A DNA stretch of 64,000 bases from contig JAWNZC010000406.1 of assembly GCA_035771165.1 (NCBI GenBank), positions 4,001,501 to 4,065,500 on the forward strand, given 5' to 3'. The DNA comes from Paragorgia papillata (Eukaryota > Cnidaria > Anthozoa > Scleralcyonacea > Coralliidae). Below the pieces are notes generated by a model. The model saw only the letters and a list, made by a program, of their open reading frames with translations, made no database searches and was not told the origin of the DNA. The position numbers were made by a program, and so were the translations under genes. Each line of letters opens with the position of its first letter. Within the stretch, counting starts at the first letter, position 1. Shown here piece by piece: positions 24,223 through 35,674 of the stretch.

Positions 24223-24570
24223 ACATTGTTGAACGATGTTGAATAATGTTCAAAGCACGAGTGGCCAAATTAGTTCAACATCGTTCAACATTCATGAATG
24301 ACAATTAATTGAACGCGGGCGACCACAAAAGCTGGAATCGACAATATCCCGCATGGCACATGTCTCTGTTCAACAAAGTTGAATGAAATGTGGCCAAATG
24401 CGTCAACACCTTTCAACATTTTGAGAACACTAGAAATGTTGAACGCGTGTTGAACGAAAATTTGAACATGTTCAAATTTCGTTCAACATTATTCAACACC
24501 ATTCAACAACGTTCAACATCATTCAACAGGGGTGACCAAACATATGTTGAACGATGTTGAATGAAATGTT
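24222..24570. repeat. Region built of TTGAACNNTGTTGAA / GTTCAAC words
   Basis: Some 15 occurrences of GTTCAACA or TTGAACG-type words in both orientations (AACGATGTTGAATAATGTTC, CATTCAACAACGTTCAACA) form a patchwork of small palindromes. It could be a decayed fold-back array. Confidence 0.65.
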
Positions 24571-25037
24571 GAAAGCGTTTCGCCAGGCTTTAAAATGCGT
24601 GGGCTTTCAGGAGAATTTTATACAGAATTTTATAAGTTTAAAGGGAGTGCATATATAGAGATATGTCCTTACCCTGAGTCTTAGAAGTGTTTCTTAAAGT
24701 GCCCCTAAGATATTTTTGTAGTGTTTTTTTTATATATTCTTAAAGAACATGGTATTATTAATTAACTTGCTAAATTTCAAGCAATTCCGTGCTTGAGAAG
24801 TCAACTTTTTAGATGTTTTTTTGACGAGGTTATACGGCCGCCATTATTAGAACATGTTCCGGAAACCGCCACTACAAACCAACGAAAGTGACGTCAAAGA
24901 CTCAACACCAAAACTTTCTCGGGCTATGTCCATATGAAAATAAAGGCTCAGGGAAAACTTTGACTTGTCTTTTGTGCTTTCACAGCTATATTTTCATATA
25001 CTTCGGCGCTGCGTTACTAAAATATGCCCATCGACAG

Positions 25038-25258
25038 CTCGTTGTGTAGTGCAAGGGTGCAGCAATTTTTCAAACACTAGCGCTGGGGTGTCAATGCATC
25101 GTGGTTGCGATTTGTTCGTAAGCATCGAGCAAATTTCAACCCCAAAGACGTATTTGTTGTTTGTTCGCAAAACTTCGAAGAAAAATGCTTCGATGGGATA
25201 CATGCACGGAAGTATGTAGACGTAAACTTCTTCCACTTTCCGTCCATCGTCGACGAAA
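25038..25258 (+). pseudogene. THAP-domain exon, frameshifted
   Basis: The first frame reads RCVVQGCSNFSNTSAGVSMH, which fits the start of a THAP zinc finger (C-x4-C). After CAT the frame shifts, and the next frame reads WLRFVRKHRANFNPKDVF then VVCSQNFEEKCF, matching the conserved W, the FVR block and the C-terminal CS.HF/CF block. The histidine expected in CS.HF is Asn, and the linker between the two halves is missing. The exon ends at CGAAAG then GTAAGTT. THAP domains bind DNA through a C2CH zinc site. With the deletion, shift and lost ligand this is very likely a dead gene or a dead P-type transposon exon. Confidence 0.5.
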
Positions 25259-25627
25259 GGTAAGTTTTTACTTCTTTATGTATTATTGTATTTTCAAAAT
25301 AATTTTCAATATGTGTATGACAAAAACAATTTGAATATTATTAAATGAGAATACTAATTCTGTGCACTAAGAGTGTAAACTAAGCTTTCTTCTAATTAAG
25401 TTTAATTGTGTAGGCTTAAATAATAATTTATAACACTGATTTACTGACATAAAAATGCATGTTGATATAGAGTGGCATTCCAAATATTAATATAAGTTAT
25501 GGTACATAGTGTTATTTATTTCAAAACTTCGATATATTAAGCACAAATAGGTGGACGATATTGGCTATAAACCAACCAGTCCACTTCCTGAATCCCAGTT
25601 TATTGCTTTACTTCAGGTGCCTGAAGT

Positions 25628-25794
25628 AGGTTCAATGGAGACAGGTCCTTGAAACAACTGATGAGGAAGAAAAAGGAACTTCAGAGGAAGTTAAAAACTA
25701 TGGAAAATAAAATCGATAGCTTGAACCAAAGAATCGTTTCCAACCAGAAAGACTGGGCAAAAACCTCTGAAGAATTAAATCAAAGACCAGTAAT
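25628..25794 (+). pseudogene. Coiled-coil exon downstream of the THAP fragment
   Basis: Following an AGTAG acceptor the frame reads RSLKQLMRKKKELQRKLKT and ENKIDSLNQRIVSNQKDW, a strong heptad-like coiled coil. It ends before a CCA/GTAATG donor. A coiled coil after a THAP domain is usual in THAP proteins and P-element-like transposases. A possible further exon, 25995-26097, ends NEQFEHLRQQIYKEYNKI then stop, but its phase does not match, so the gene model stays open. Confidence 0.4.
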
Positions 25795-26099
25795 GGTATC
25801 CACTGATTTTTACATTCACTTGCTGTATTTAGTTCTACATTTTTTTCAAATTTCAACCATTTTACCCCAAATGCTGAATTTTTATTAGGTATAACAAATT
25901 AACAATGAGAAAGAAATAAAAGTCAGTCTGTTTTTGTTAGGGATTAGAATTTTTGTACATGTTTTTTTTCTCAAATATTTGTATGTATTTGTAGATACTC
26001 AATACAGCATCTGCACTCATCAAATTTTGCCACCAACTTTAATGAGCAATTTGAACACTTGCGCCAACAAATATACAAGGAATACAACAAAATATAAGT

Positions 26100-26240
26100 A
26101 TAACAATCGAAATATACTAAGGTTAGATATACTGCCTTACTATACTAATATACTATATTGTTGTTTCAATACTGCCTACGAAGCACATACTTTTATTTCA
26201 AAATATAAGTATACATAGCCGGATATACCGATAACATTTA
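26100..26240. repeat. Copy of the CGAAATATA.TAAGGTTAGATATACTGC repeat
   Basis: This shares AACAATCGAAATATACTAAG, GTTAGATATACTGCC and TTGTTTCAATACTGCCTACG with 7700-7860 and 36365-36600. The hammerhead-like centre is missing here. Confidence 0.6.
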
Positions 26241-26374
26241 ATGAGAATAAGATTAGAAGAATTTTCTTAACAGCACAGTATGTATATACAGTAATTATAT
26301 ATTCCGGTATATATATATATATACTGTATAATAATATAATAATATAATGTACCTTATATACTTCAACAAAATAT

Positions 26375-26735
26375 TTTATGACCACACAAGTATTTGTATA
26401 GAGAATAATACATAAATGTGCAAAAATATGAAATTTATTTCGAGTGCTGACCAGGATATCTCACGAGTGAGCAAAGCGAAAGATTTTATCATGATTGTAC
26501 ATGTATATCCTGTTCAACACAAGAAATAAATTTCATATTTCCAAACATCCATGTATTGTTCTATTTATTATATAAAAATAGTCCTATTGCCCCACAAAAA
26601 TAGAGCAGTATTCATAATAATCGACAATGACATGTGAGGGTAACATGAATAAATTTAATCACACATGTGACTGAGATTATCAATTTTATTACTGCCAGAA
26701 AAAATCAATAAACCACTCTATTTTATATAATAAAA
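26375..26735. mobile_element. MITE family D, copy 1
   Basis: TATGAAATTTATTTCGAGTG with GATATCTCACGAGTGAGCAA and a mirrored AAATAAATTTCATATTTCC is followed by AATAGTCCTATTGCCCCACA and ATAGAGCAGTA. The same modules occur at 31560-31910 in the opposite order and strand. Confidence 0.65.
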
Positions 26736-26813
26736 AGTATTTAAATTCCACGACAACGGAGATTACTACCAGTTTTCGACGCTCTCTTATGCAGAAAACC
26801 TACTCCAAAGCGT

Positions 26814-27020
<207 letters not shown>

Positions 27021-27333
27021 GCTAATTTTTGTGCATAAACAACAGCTTCTTCTTCAATAGCAAATTATCGGCTCATATAAATGATACGGCGAAAATTATT
27101 CGCTTGCCAAATAGAAATTTTCTTCCGAGATTTCAGAAGATGCTTCTGAACTATGCTCGGACGAATTTTCGAACCATTCGTCCTCTGAAATACTCGACAA
27201 TTCGTAAAAAGACAACCCAAAATAACACCGAACTTGTAGGGAACTTGTATACGGTGAGTCTTTGACGTCACACTCGTGTACTGTGATGTAGGATCGAGGG
27301 CGCGGGTTGGAACATGTTTAGAGCAATGGCGGA

Positions 27334-27660
27334 CGCAATTTGGGTGACTTTAGTGGGGCTATGTTGTTCAATTCTCTGCCCAACTTCCTTAAAAATATTG
27401 AAAATACTTCTATTCTTAACTTTAAAAAAACATTAAAAAATTTCTATTTGGAACAAAATTATAATGTAGCCCATTTAGAGGATTTTGCATGTATAAACTG
27501 TAGATACAAATTAACATGCACTTATACTCAATAATTATACAAGAGCGTGTTAATTTGATCATTAATCAATTTCACAATTAATGAAGGCCATCTGGCAGAA
27601 TACTTATGTAAAGATGTTTCTTATACCTTCTTTAAATAAAGTTCATTCTATTCTATTCTA
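27334..27660 (+). mobile_element. LINE 3' end fragment with (ATTCT)n tail
   Basis: The frame reads AMLFNSLPNFLKNIENTSIL then NFKKTLKNFYL, matching the LWNSLP..SL..FK..L C-terminus of CR1-like ORF2. It is followed by TAA, a ~110-bp UTR, AATAAAG, and a tail of ATTCT pentamers at 27639-27660. All other parts of the element are missing. Confidence 0.7.
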
Positions 27661-27753
27661 TCACGAGATTCTTTTGCAATATTATTTTTTTGCAGACATG
27701 CATGTACATATCATGATCTATTATTATACATATTTTGCAAATCCTTAATGTTT

Positions 27754-27945
27754 ATCCCGCCTTGCCGAGATCCCGCGGGCTGTCGGTGCCGAGTTATCGT
27801 CACGGCGAGTTACCCGCCTGTCTCATATAAACACTACGGTGGCCAACAGTGTTTCAGTGTTCTATACCGATCGACCGGGAACTCGCCATGCGCCGAATAA
27901 CTCGCCTGGCCGGGTAACTCGCCTCCCTATAAACAGGTCCTTTGA
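27754..27945. repeat. GC-rich fold-back-like repeat (CCGGGTAACTCGCC)
   Basis: Repeated words ATCCCG, GAGTTATCG, GGCGAGTTACCCGCC, AATAACTCGCC and GGGTAACTCGCC end in ATAAACAGGTCC. It stands out as GC-rich in AT-rich DNA and shares GAGTTATC words and the AAACAGG(C/T)CC end with the element at 61401-61764. Confidence 0.5.
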
Positions 27946-28537
27946 GATTTAATATAGTAAACGATTTTTGTAGATTTCACAACATGCATATGGCCATTTT
28001 AATATTAAAAATAATCATGCAGGTCAGATTATCAAATACGTGCATGACGAAATCTACAAAAAAAAATTACTATACTATAACCACCTGCACGCAGATCTTT
28101 AAAGAACATAATTATTTTAAGTTTGAAACGAAAATATTTTAATACTGGAACAAAAGAGATTTATCTTTTCAAGAAAGAACGTCATTCTTGACAGAATATC
28201 CTATTCTGACTAATTAAACTAACTACGGATATATACTAGTTGCACAATATTGTGTTTAGATTAAATATAACTATACTTTCCGTTTGAGGACTGTGACGTT
28301 ATTTCAAAGAAGTCTTTCATATTTTTAATGATCTTTTCTAACAATATATATGTATAAGAAAATATCGCAATTTTTGAAAATTATTTATCTAAAGATTACA
28401 AATTAAAAAATAATTTCTGGAATTGATATTTTTAGCCTAAATCGGGTGTTATTGCGTCGCTAATTCGCTCAGATTCCCTATCGCCACAACATTGTATATA
28501 TGTATGTGTGTAAACATTAAAAGTGTCAAATGTATTT

Positions 28538-28812
28538 ACTGCGATTTTTAGTTGAGCTTGGACTGAAGATTATTGAGTTATTTTTCCTACTTCTTTATTT
28601 AAAAGTTTGATCGTTGAAACGCACATGTTGCCAAGGTAAATTCGAAATGTTGTCAGTGAGAATTTGAATGTTGTCATGGGCAAATTTAAAAGTTTGGGCA
28701 ACGCCTTAATTTCTATTGGTTAAAATGTGCAAACATTCAAATTTCCCATGGGAACGTGTCAAATTGTGAAACGATCAACTTCCTGTCTCTAAGCTCAACT
28801 GAAAATCGCAGT
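28538..28812. mobile_element. MITE family A, copy 2
   Basis: The ends ACTGCGATTTTTAGTTGAGC and GCTCAACTGAAAATCGCAGT are inverted. The interior matches 1744-2006 in the same orientation (TTTAAAAGTTTGATCGTTG, CCATGGGAACGTGTCAAAT), with a ~20-bp insertion near the left end. Confidence 0.75.
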
Positions 28813-29560
28813 AGCTCACAGAACTAATTGGGGACAATAACGTTAGTATTTTTGAGGAGGGAAACTAAAGAAACCCCCCGAGGCACAGGAGAGAACCAAC
28901 AACTCTACAGACATGGAACCAAGGGGGTCAAATTCAAGTACTATTTAACCTAGAAGCACGTCAGACACCAGTGCCTCATTGCTAGGGATACGACTGATTA
29001 AAGATGCCTCCAAATTGGGCAAAATCCTCAAAATCATCTATAAACATTTGTCCTTCTTCTCAATGCACGGACGCTGATTTTCACCAGATTATATACTGTA
29101 GTAAAGTACATCATTGATATTCAGGGTGGTTTTACTTCCTTAAATAGTAAAATTTATTACAGTCGTCTTGGCATGAAAGAGTGTAAATGAATCACAGACG
29201 TCTTGGCAAGTCATTGATTAGTAATCTCCAAGTAGTCTACGAAGAGCTAATTTGTAAATTAAAATGGAAGTACCCAAGTGTTTTGCATGCAAATGGTTCG
29301 TAAATTGTCCAGCTAAATAAGCTGTCTAGCAGAAAGGTTATCAAAGTACAAAGTATCTTAAAATAGAAGTCACAACAAGATTGTGGGAAATGAAGAAAAA
29401 CACAATCCAAGTTGTAGTAGGAGAAATAGAAAGGCAAAACGAAATATATAATACAACATTGCAATCAAATACCAGGCCAAGAGAAATAAATTATGGAAAA
29501 AATAAACGTGTTCCAGAAATTGTTCCTCTTCCGTAAAGTTTAATGAATAGATAGATATAT

Positions 29561-29900
<340 letters not shown>

Positions 29901-29904
29901 CGGA

Positions 29905-31560
29905 GTGAGTGAAAGAATGAATGAATGAATAAATGAATGGATTGATAAGTAAAAATAAAAACAAAAAAAGTATTTTTTGTTTAATGATGTACATACACTG
30001 GGCTGAACTAATGATATCAGTTTACAAGCTATTTAAAAATGTTAAAGGTCTTCCACTACAGATATCTGCCCAGGGTCACCTCTTGCGCTCCTCTTTCTTG
30101 GCAGAATGATAAGTCATTTACTCACATATGCTGGGAATGTTATACTCTTATGCATTAACATCGACATTCCTACCATATTTTATGGGTTTATGATGTGGAT
30201 CATCTCCATCTCTCCATCGTGAACCGTGTTACATGGTAACTGGGTAATAGGAACGTCGTTATACTCACTTGGTTAAGAAGAAGTCAGAAGAAAATTCTGC
30301 AGGTTAGTGATATTAATGCTCATCCCGGCAAAAAGATTGCTTAAATCTGATGGCGCCCTTTTATTGTAAATTTTTGTTGCGCCACATACAAAATAGATTA
30401 TAAGTATAATTACTGATTTTAAAGCAATCATTGTATATAAATATTAATAATAGTATTACTTAGTATATCATAAGTCTAACACAACAGTATTTACATAGTG
30501 ACAAATTGTAGTAGAAGTTATTGCTTAGCTTTCGACATGTTGACTCAGGCCGTCGTCATGGCTAAAATGTGATGAATTTTCGTAGTTCACATATACTCTG
30601 GCAGTTTAAGCATTGACCATTGTAGTCGTTATTATTTAACCCTTAGAGCACCAGAGGTTTTCCTATATTTGACGAGTAAAATCCTCCCCAGAATAATATG
30701 CGGGAATATACTCTAGTAGGAACTGAAAGATGTAAAACTAAGCTCCTCTTTGAATTTAAGAAATAATTCCTATACTAGTTAATTCCTTGAAAGTTTTCAT
30801 GGCGATAATGTAATATAGATAAGTTTTGTGGAAACACCAACGTCAAATATTTATTTGCTAAGCTTTCGGCTTGTTGACTCAGGCCTTCATTGCCAATTGC
30901 TTCATTAGTGCTTCATGTTATTGCTCTGATGAAGGCCTGAGTCAACAGGCCGAAAGCTTAATTCCTCTAGTGTTTGGTTTTCTTGTTAACAGAAAAACGT
31001 ATTAATAAGTTATCGTGCAATAAGTGGCGTAACTAAATTTGTCTCAGACGTGAATCAAAATTGAGTGCAGTAAATACAGAAGCTGGCGTTACTGCCCTGA
31101 ACGTGTGGGGTATTATCAGACGGAATGCCTTTTTTTTAGAAAAAGAAATTTTACTTCCTTTTAATAATGTTTAAGAGTTTCAAAGAAAGCGATGAGACAC
31201 AGATACAGATACAGATACAGACATGCATTTACTGATGATTTGGTAAATTTGTTTAAACATATTCATCGCAGTTATGTTTAACTAAAAGATTCTTTATACT
31301 TCTGCAACACGTATAGTTATTACTGTACTTATAACTATATTCAAGGGTGTAAAAAAGTAGAGTGTTGCGTAGGCAGTATTTTAGATAGAGCAATTAAGTA
31401 AAACTGACGAAAATATTTAGCAACAAAATACTGACGTTTCTCTTCGTTCATGAAGCGAAGGCTCCGCTCGAAACGTCGGTATTTCGTTGCTAAAATATCG
31501 GAAGTCTACAACCATTTCATTTTTCTTTATAAATAAATTATATTGTCTTTTATGTTTGGT
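29905..31560. other. Noncoding region with hammerhead-like palindromes
   Basis: No host gene is seen. It contains inverted copies of a TGATGAAGGCCTGAGTCAAC element at 30520-30570 (minus), 30855-30895 (minus) and 30920-30962 (plus). A related GAAACGTC palindrome lies at 31430-31490. A short (ATACAG)n run lies at 31201-31220. Confidence 0.5.
30926..30958 (+). ncRNA. Hammerhead-ribozyme-like core
   Basis: CTGATGA at 30926-30932 is followed by a 6-bp stem, GGCCTG / CAGGCC, with an AGTCAA loop, and then GAAA. This matches the conserved CUGANGA-stem II-GAAA core. Such cores are known in Penelope-like elements and retrozymes. Stems I and III and a cleavage triplet were not established. Confidence 0.45.
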
Positions 31561-31910
31561 TATATTAGCATATACGATACTTTATTATATAAAATAGAGT
31601 GTTTTATTGATGTTTCCGCCACTAATAAAAACGATAATCTCACATGTGTGATTATTTATGATCAGCTCACATGTGTCGACTATCGTGAAACGCATTGAGT
31701 TTACTGCTCTATTTTTGTGGGGAAATAGGACTATTTTTTTATATAATAAACAGAACAATACATGAATGCTTGGAAATATGAAATTTATTTCGAGTGTTGA
31801 CTAGGATATCTCACAAGTGAGCAAAGCGAACTCGTGAGATATCCTAGTCAACACTCGAAATAAATTTCATATTTCCGCGCATCCATGTATTATTCTCTAT
31901 ATACTTGCTT
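31560..31910. mobile_element. MITE family D, copy 2
   Basis: The segment 31570-31735 carries AAAATAGAGTGTTTTATTGA and CTGCTCTATTTTTGTGGGG. The segment 31740-31900 is a near-perfect palindrome with arms GAAATATGAAATTTATTTCG and GATATCTCACAAGTGAGC. Modules are shared with 26375-26735. Confidence 0.7.
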
Positions 31911-32106
31911 TTTTCCCAGATCAATTGTGTATTTTTTTCATCACATCACTTTTGATTATATATATATTTAGCATATACTACACTATACTTGTTTTTTTAG
32001 CCCAGAACAATTGTATATTTTTCTCATTACATCACTTAGTTTGATTATATATATATATATATATATATGTGTGTTTATTATATGGCTTTGTAATATCCTG
32101 CACTGT

Positions 32107-32344
32107 ATATCAACGCACGGTCCGTAAAAATGCGTATCCGGACCACGGTCCGTCTTTTTCCGTATCCGGACCGCTGTCCCGGATGTTGATTTTGCTCGCG
32201 TGAATTTCTAAGGTTTTCACACCAAGTTTGATACAATAATTATCGAAAACCTTGAAATAGCCATATAATAAACGCTTTATTAACCTCGTTTACTTGATCT
32301 GATATTTTCCCGTACAGACCTCGTTCTCGGTTAATAATCTCTTA

Positions 32345-32345
<1 letters not shown>
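32107..32345. repeat. Dispersed ~250-bp repeat, copy 2 (inverted relative to 11700-11960)
   Basis: This stretch contains AACGCACGGTCCGTAAAAAT, GTATCCGGACCACGGTCCG, TGAATTTCTAAGGTTTTCAC and AACCTCGTTTAC, all complementary to words in 11700-11960. It is followed by an AT microsatellite (32342-32381). Confidence 0.55.
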
Positions 32346-32381
<36 letters not shown>

Positions 32382-32839
32382 CAGCAAAGAATAAGAAAGA
32401 GCAAACTTTATGTAACCAATTAACACCTGTTCAAAGTTCACTGTTTGCTCTTTGCTATACCCTATATATACTGTATATAGTTAGATTATTCCTGTTCTGT
32501 TTTGTCGAGCGTTTTTAACATGAGCTATTAGCTCGGGAGACTGGGCGACCACTCCCTACGCCTTCGACGGTAAATAAATTATTTCTATTACTATTACTAT
32601 TGGAGTTCAAGCGTCTTGGATCCTTGGATCATTTGGACAAATGACATCATATCATTTGTTTGAATCCGACAGATTTTACACACATATATATTAATTTTAG
32701 CATACACCATACCCGGCTGTTTAATTAAAGTATGTCATGCATGGTAATTAGGCATGATTTTAGTCATGCAAACAGTATATTTTTTCTAAATAGTTTAAAA
32801 CCGTTTACAAGCTCAATTTTCATCTGGTTTTATTAAAGT

Positions 32840-33170
32840 GCCTATTTCATCCTCAGGGATTTTACATATTTGCACTAATTGGAACATTCTGAGAAGATTT
32901 GTAATATATCGACTCAGGCGAAAATTTCATCTTCATGGATTTTTTTGCCATTAACGTTGACGGAAGTGACGTCGAAAGAGGAATTTGTCTATATGAAAAC
33001 CACTTTACAGATTCCTCTTTTGACGTCACTTCCGTCAACTTTAACGGCAAAAAAAATCCATGAAGATGCAATTTTAGGAAAAGAAGATATATTACAAATC
33101 TTCTCAGAAGTTCCCAAATATCCTAAATGTCTAAAATCCCCAACCATGGTATAGGCGCTTTAAGAAAAAA
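32840..33170. mobile_element. Palindromic MITE with AAGTGCCTAT ends, ~330 bp
   Basis: The arms CATCTTCATGGATTTTTTTG and complement, with AACGTTGACGGAAGTGACGT and complement, meet near 33000. The outer ends AAGTGCCTATTTCAT and GTATAGGCGCTTT resemble those of the 14820-15312 element. Confidence 0.75.
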
Positions 33171-33179
33171 AAACATTCA

Positions 33180-34580
33180 AGTGATTAAATAATGCACAGA
33201 GTATATGACAGGCACATCGGTTAGTTGGTATTTAAGTCAAATCTGGCAATGCTATAGAAACAAATGAAATTTAAGAATTAAATCAAAATATAGGGGAGAG
33301 TTAAATTTGAATAACATTCCAAGGCACAGTCACCATTAAACCAAATTTATATTTCCTTAACAACGCATGTAGTATAATGAAATCTATAATTTACAAGTTC
33401 AAATAGCTACTTTATTATATATCATATCATATACGTTTTAACTGGCACATGCATTAAGGTTCGTAATGTACTGTATATGCCGAACGTATTATGGTTTTGG
33501 TTATATAAATATAGTAATTATATAAATGTACAAATAGTAGTAAGGATTTCACTGGCAACCCGGTCACATGCATGAATTGGCATTGCCAACATGAAATTTT
33601 AGTAGTAGTATTTATTTAACACTTTTCAAACTTTGTTTATCGTAGTCAGAAAATGTAAAATAGAACATATTGACAAACATGCATGACTCTGCAGAACTGA
33701 CGCTTGAGCTGGAAAGATATGAGTGCAAATTGAATCCGAATGAGACCGGTCTAGTTTATTATAGATAATTGTGATTTTTCATGCTTATCAGCCAGCAGTT
33801 GTTCGGTTATATACTGTATTGCAAACTGATATAATAATGGGGGTTTGAAACTTTAGTATTATTAAAACTTATCAAACTATATTCTTTTATTTCTGGTCGG
33901 TAAAGAAACAAAATAATATAGTCTTATCTGGAGGTAAAGACCTCATTACAAAAAATAGACACTGTTTTCGGATTATTCCTCGATATTTATTTCAAGTACA
34001 ACTTAAAGACCTCATAAAAACAAGAAAATGGTCTGGTGAGTTTTAGTAATAGATAAAGCATGAGCAGCGATCTGTATCTTATCAAATGGACGCATCTAAA
34101 TAGCCATGTTTTCAAACTATTTTTCAAGTTGGGAGTGATTTTAGCTAAGAAAGTTCATGTAAATCAGGACGAATCTGTACGTGATTTACAGATATTGATT
34201 AAATATTCATTTCTTATGAATTTTCTTCATGAATTTTTAATGAATTTGATAATATAAGTTAAAATATCACGGGTTTAGTATATTCAACGTAAAGACATGT
34301 TTTGCTCTCGGTCTTTACAGTTAAATAACAACTTCTCCCTAAACTTTTAACCTATATGTTGAGATTGTTGAAGAGACTGTTGATATTATAAGAGACTGTT
34401 GATATTATAACGGACTGTTGATATTGTGAGGCCAATGTCAATAACGGACGTAAACTCCATATTAGGGTTCTATATTTAGTCGGTAAGAACTTTGGCTAGT
34501 CACTAAATATTCCATATAAGTACTTAAACCTTTTAACTATATTGTGACGGCGACTCCAAGTCTAGGAATTATGACTGCTT
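33180..34580. other. Noncoding region, one dispersed repeat
   Basis: No gene is seen. The segment 33870-34060 (GGTAAAGACCTCATTACAAA, ATTCCTCGATATTTATTTCA) recurs inverted at 58700-58910. A short tandem repeat, GACTGTTGATATTATAA, lies at 34376-34426. Confidence 0.5.
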
Positions 34581-35043
34581 CTATATATGCAAATGCAGCG
34601 AAACCAAGGGGGAGGAGCTATAGCCCCCTCTACAAATCTACATACAGAGATACTTCTACAAACTACTAACTTCTCAAAAACTCAAAAACGGCAGTTTTGG
34701 GGTTCGTGGAACTCGCGTACAGTATGTGCTCATGACGGAAGGTCAAGATGTTGTAAGTTCTTGGAGAGAACAAACCTCGTCCCCACGGCTATTTGTGGGG
34801 GCTGGGCCAAGATGGCGGCCAAAAACAAAATGGCGGGAACAAATGGCCCTGGCACAGGCTGCAAAAAATGCGCCATATTTTGACGCATTTTTGTCTCGGA
34901 CCCAGGCTTCACTAAGTTTATCACGCCTAGTCAGGCTCAATTTTTTCTGAATATTTAGTTCAGCTTGACTGACCCAAACTGAAAACAATCAAAACATTAA
35001 TTTCCAAATACATTGTCGAATTATTAAAATAAATACACTTTTA

Positions 35044-35276
35044 GGGGCTGTTTACATGAGCCGGGCTAGCCCGGTTAACTAGGCTCACGCGATTGATTAG
35101 GATCTCACTGTGGTTTTGAAACTCACATAAACTAAATTTACAAAGAAGAATTGGTTTAGTTTAGATGTAAACGAACCCTAACGTTCATTAAAATCTCCTT
35201 TTGTGGCCGAGGAAAGAATTTCGTGACACGAGTCAGCCCGGTTAGCCGGGCTAGCCCGGCTCATGTAATCGGCCCC
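35044..35276. mobile_element. Harbinger-type MITE with TTA target duplication
   Basis: GGGGCTGTTTACATGAGCCG at the left and CGGCTCATGTAATCGGCCCC at the right are inverted, and GGGCTAGCCCGG palindromes lie inside each end. TTA immediately borders both ends (35041-35043 and 35277-35279). The GGGGCTGTT end and TTA duplication are the hallmark of PIF/Harbinger (Tourist) MITEs. Confidence 0.75.
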
Positions 35277-35674
35277 TTAATAAATATCTGTAAATGCTTA
35301 TTATTTATCATTTGCTTCACCGTTGTACCAAATTCGCAAGAAACTGGATTGCCGTTGTCTGGCCGGGCCGCCTTCTTTTCGTGAGTTTTCGGTGGATTCA
35401 ATTCAGCGTTTTGAAAAACATTTAGGCTTCGTTTAGTCGAGAATTCTTGTTTGAAAAAAGCCTGCTTCTCAAAAGGCCAAACACGTAAATTCTGCCTGGT
35501 GGTGTACTTTCCTTTCGCAGCCAGAATAGTTGACTTTGTTCGCCAAGTCTTTCGTTCGCCCGATTTAGAAAACACTCTAAATTGCCAGTATGGCAGCCAG
35601 GGCACAGAGACGACACGAGCCATCATTTCATATTCTTCCAACGTTTTTACGGGTGTTTCGCCAGCTTTCCTCAC
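35261..35674 (-). CDS. Uncharacterised 137-codon ORF
   Basis: The ATG at 35674 opens a frame reading MRKAGETPVKTLEEYEMMAR, VSVPWLPYWQFRVFSKSG, FEKQAFFKQEFSTKR and KTHEKKAARPDNGNP. It ends inside the MITE at 35044-35276, which supplies the last few codons. The composition is Lys/Arg-rich and protein-like, unlike the microsatellite ORFs, but I recognise no family. It may be a first exon that normally splices before the MITE (a weak candidate donor is ACG then GTGAAG near 35321), cargo of the surrounding inverted repeat, or chance. Confidence 0.3.
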   Translation of the reverse strand: MRKAGETPVKTLEEYEMMARVVSVPWLPYWQFRVFSKSGERKTWRTKSTILAAKGKYTTRQNLRVWPFEKQAFFKQEFSTKRSLNVFQNAELNPPKTHEKKAARPDNGNPVSCEFGTTVKQMINNKHLQIFIKGPIT

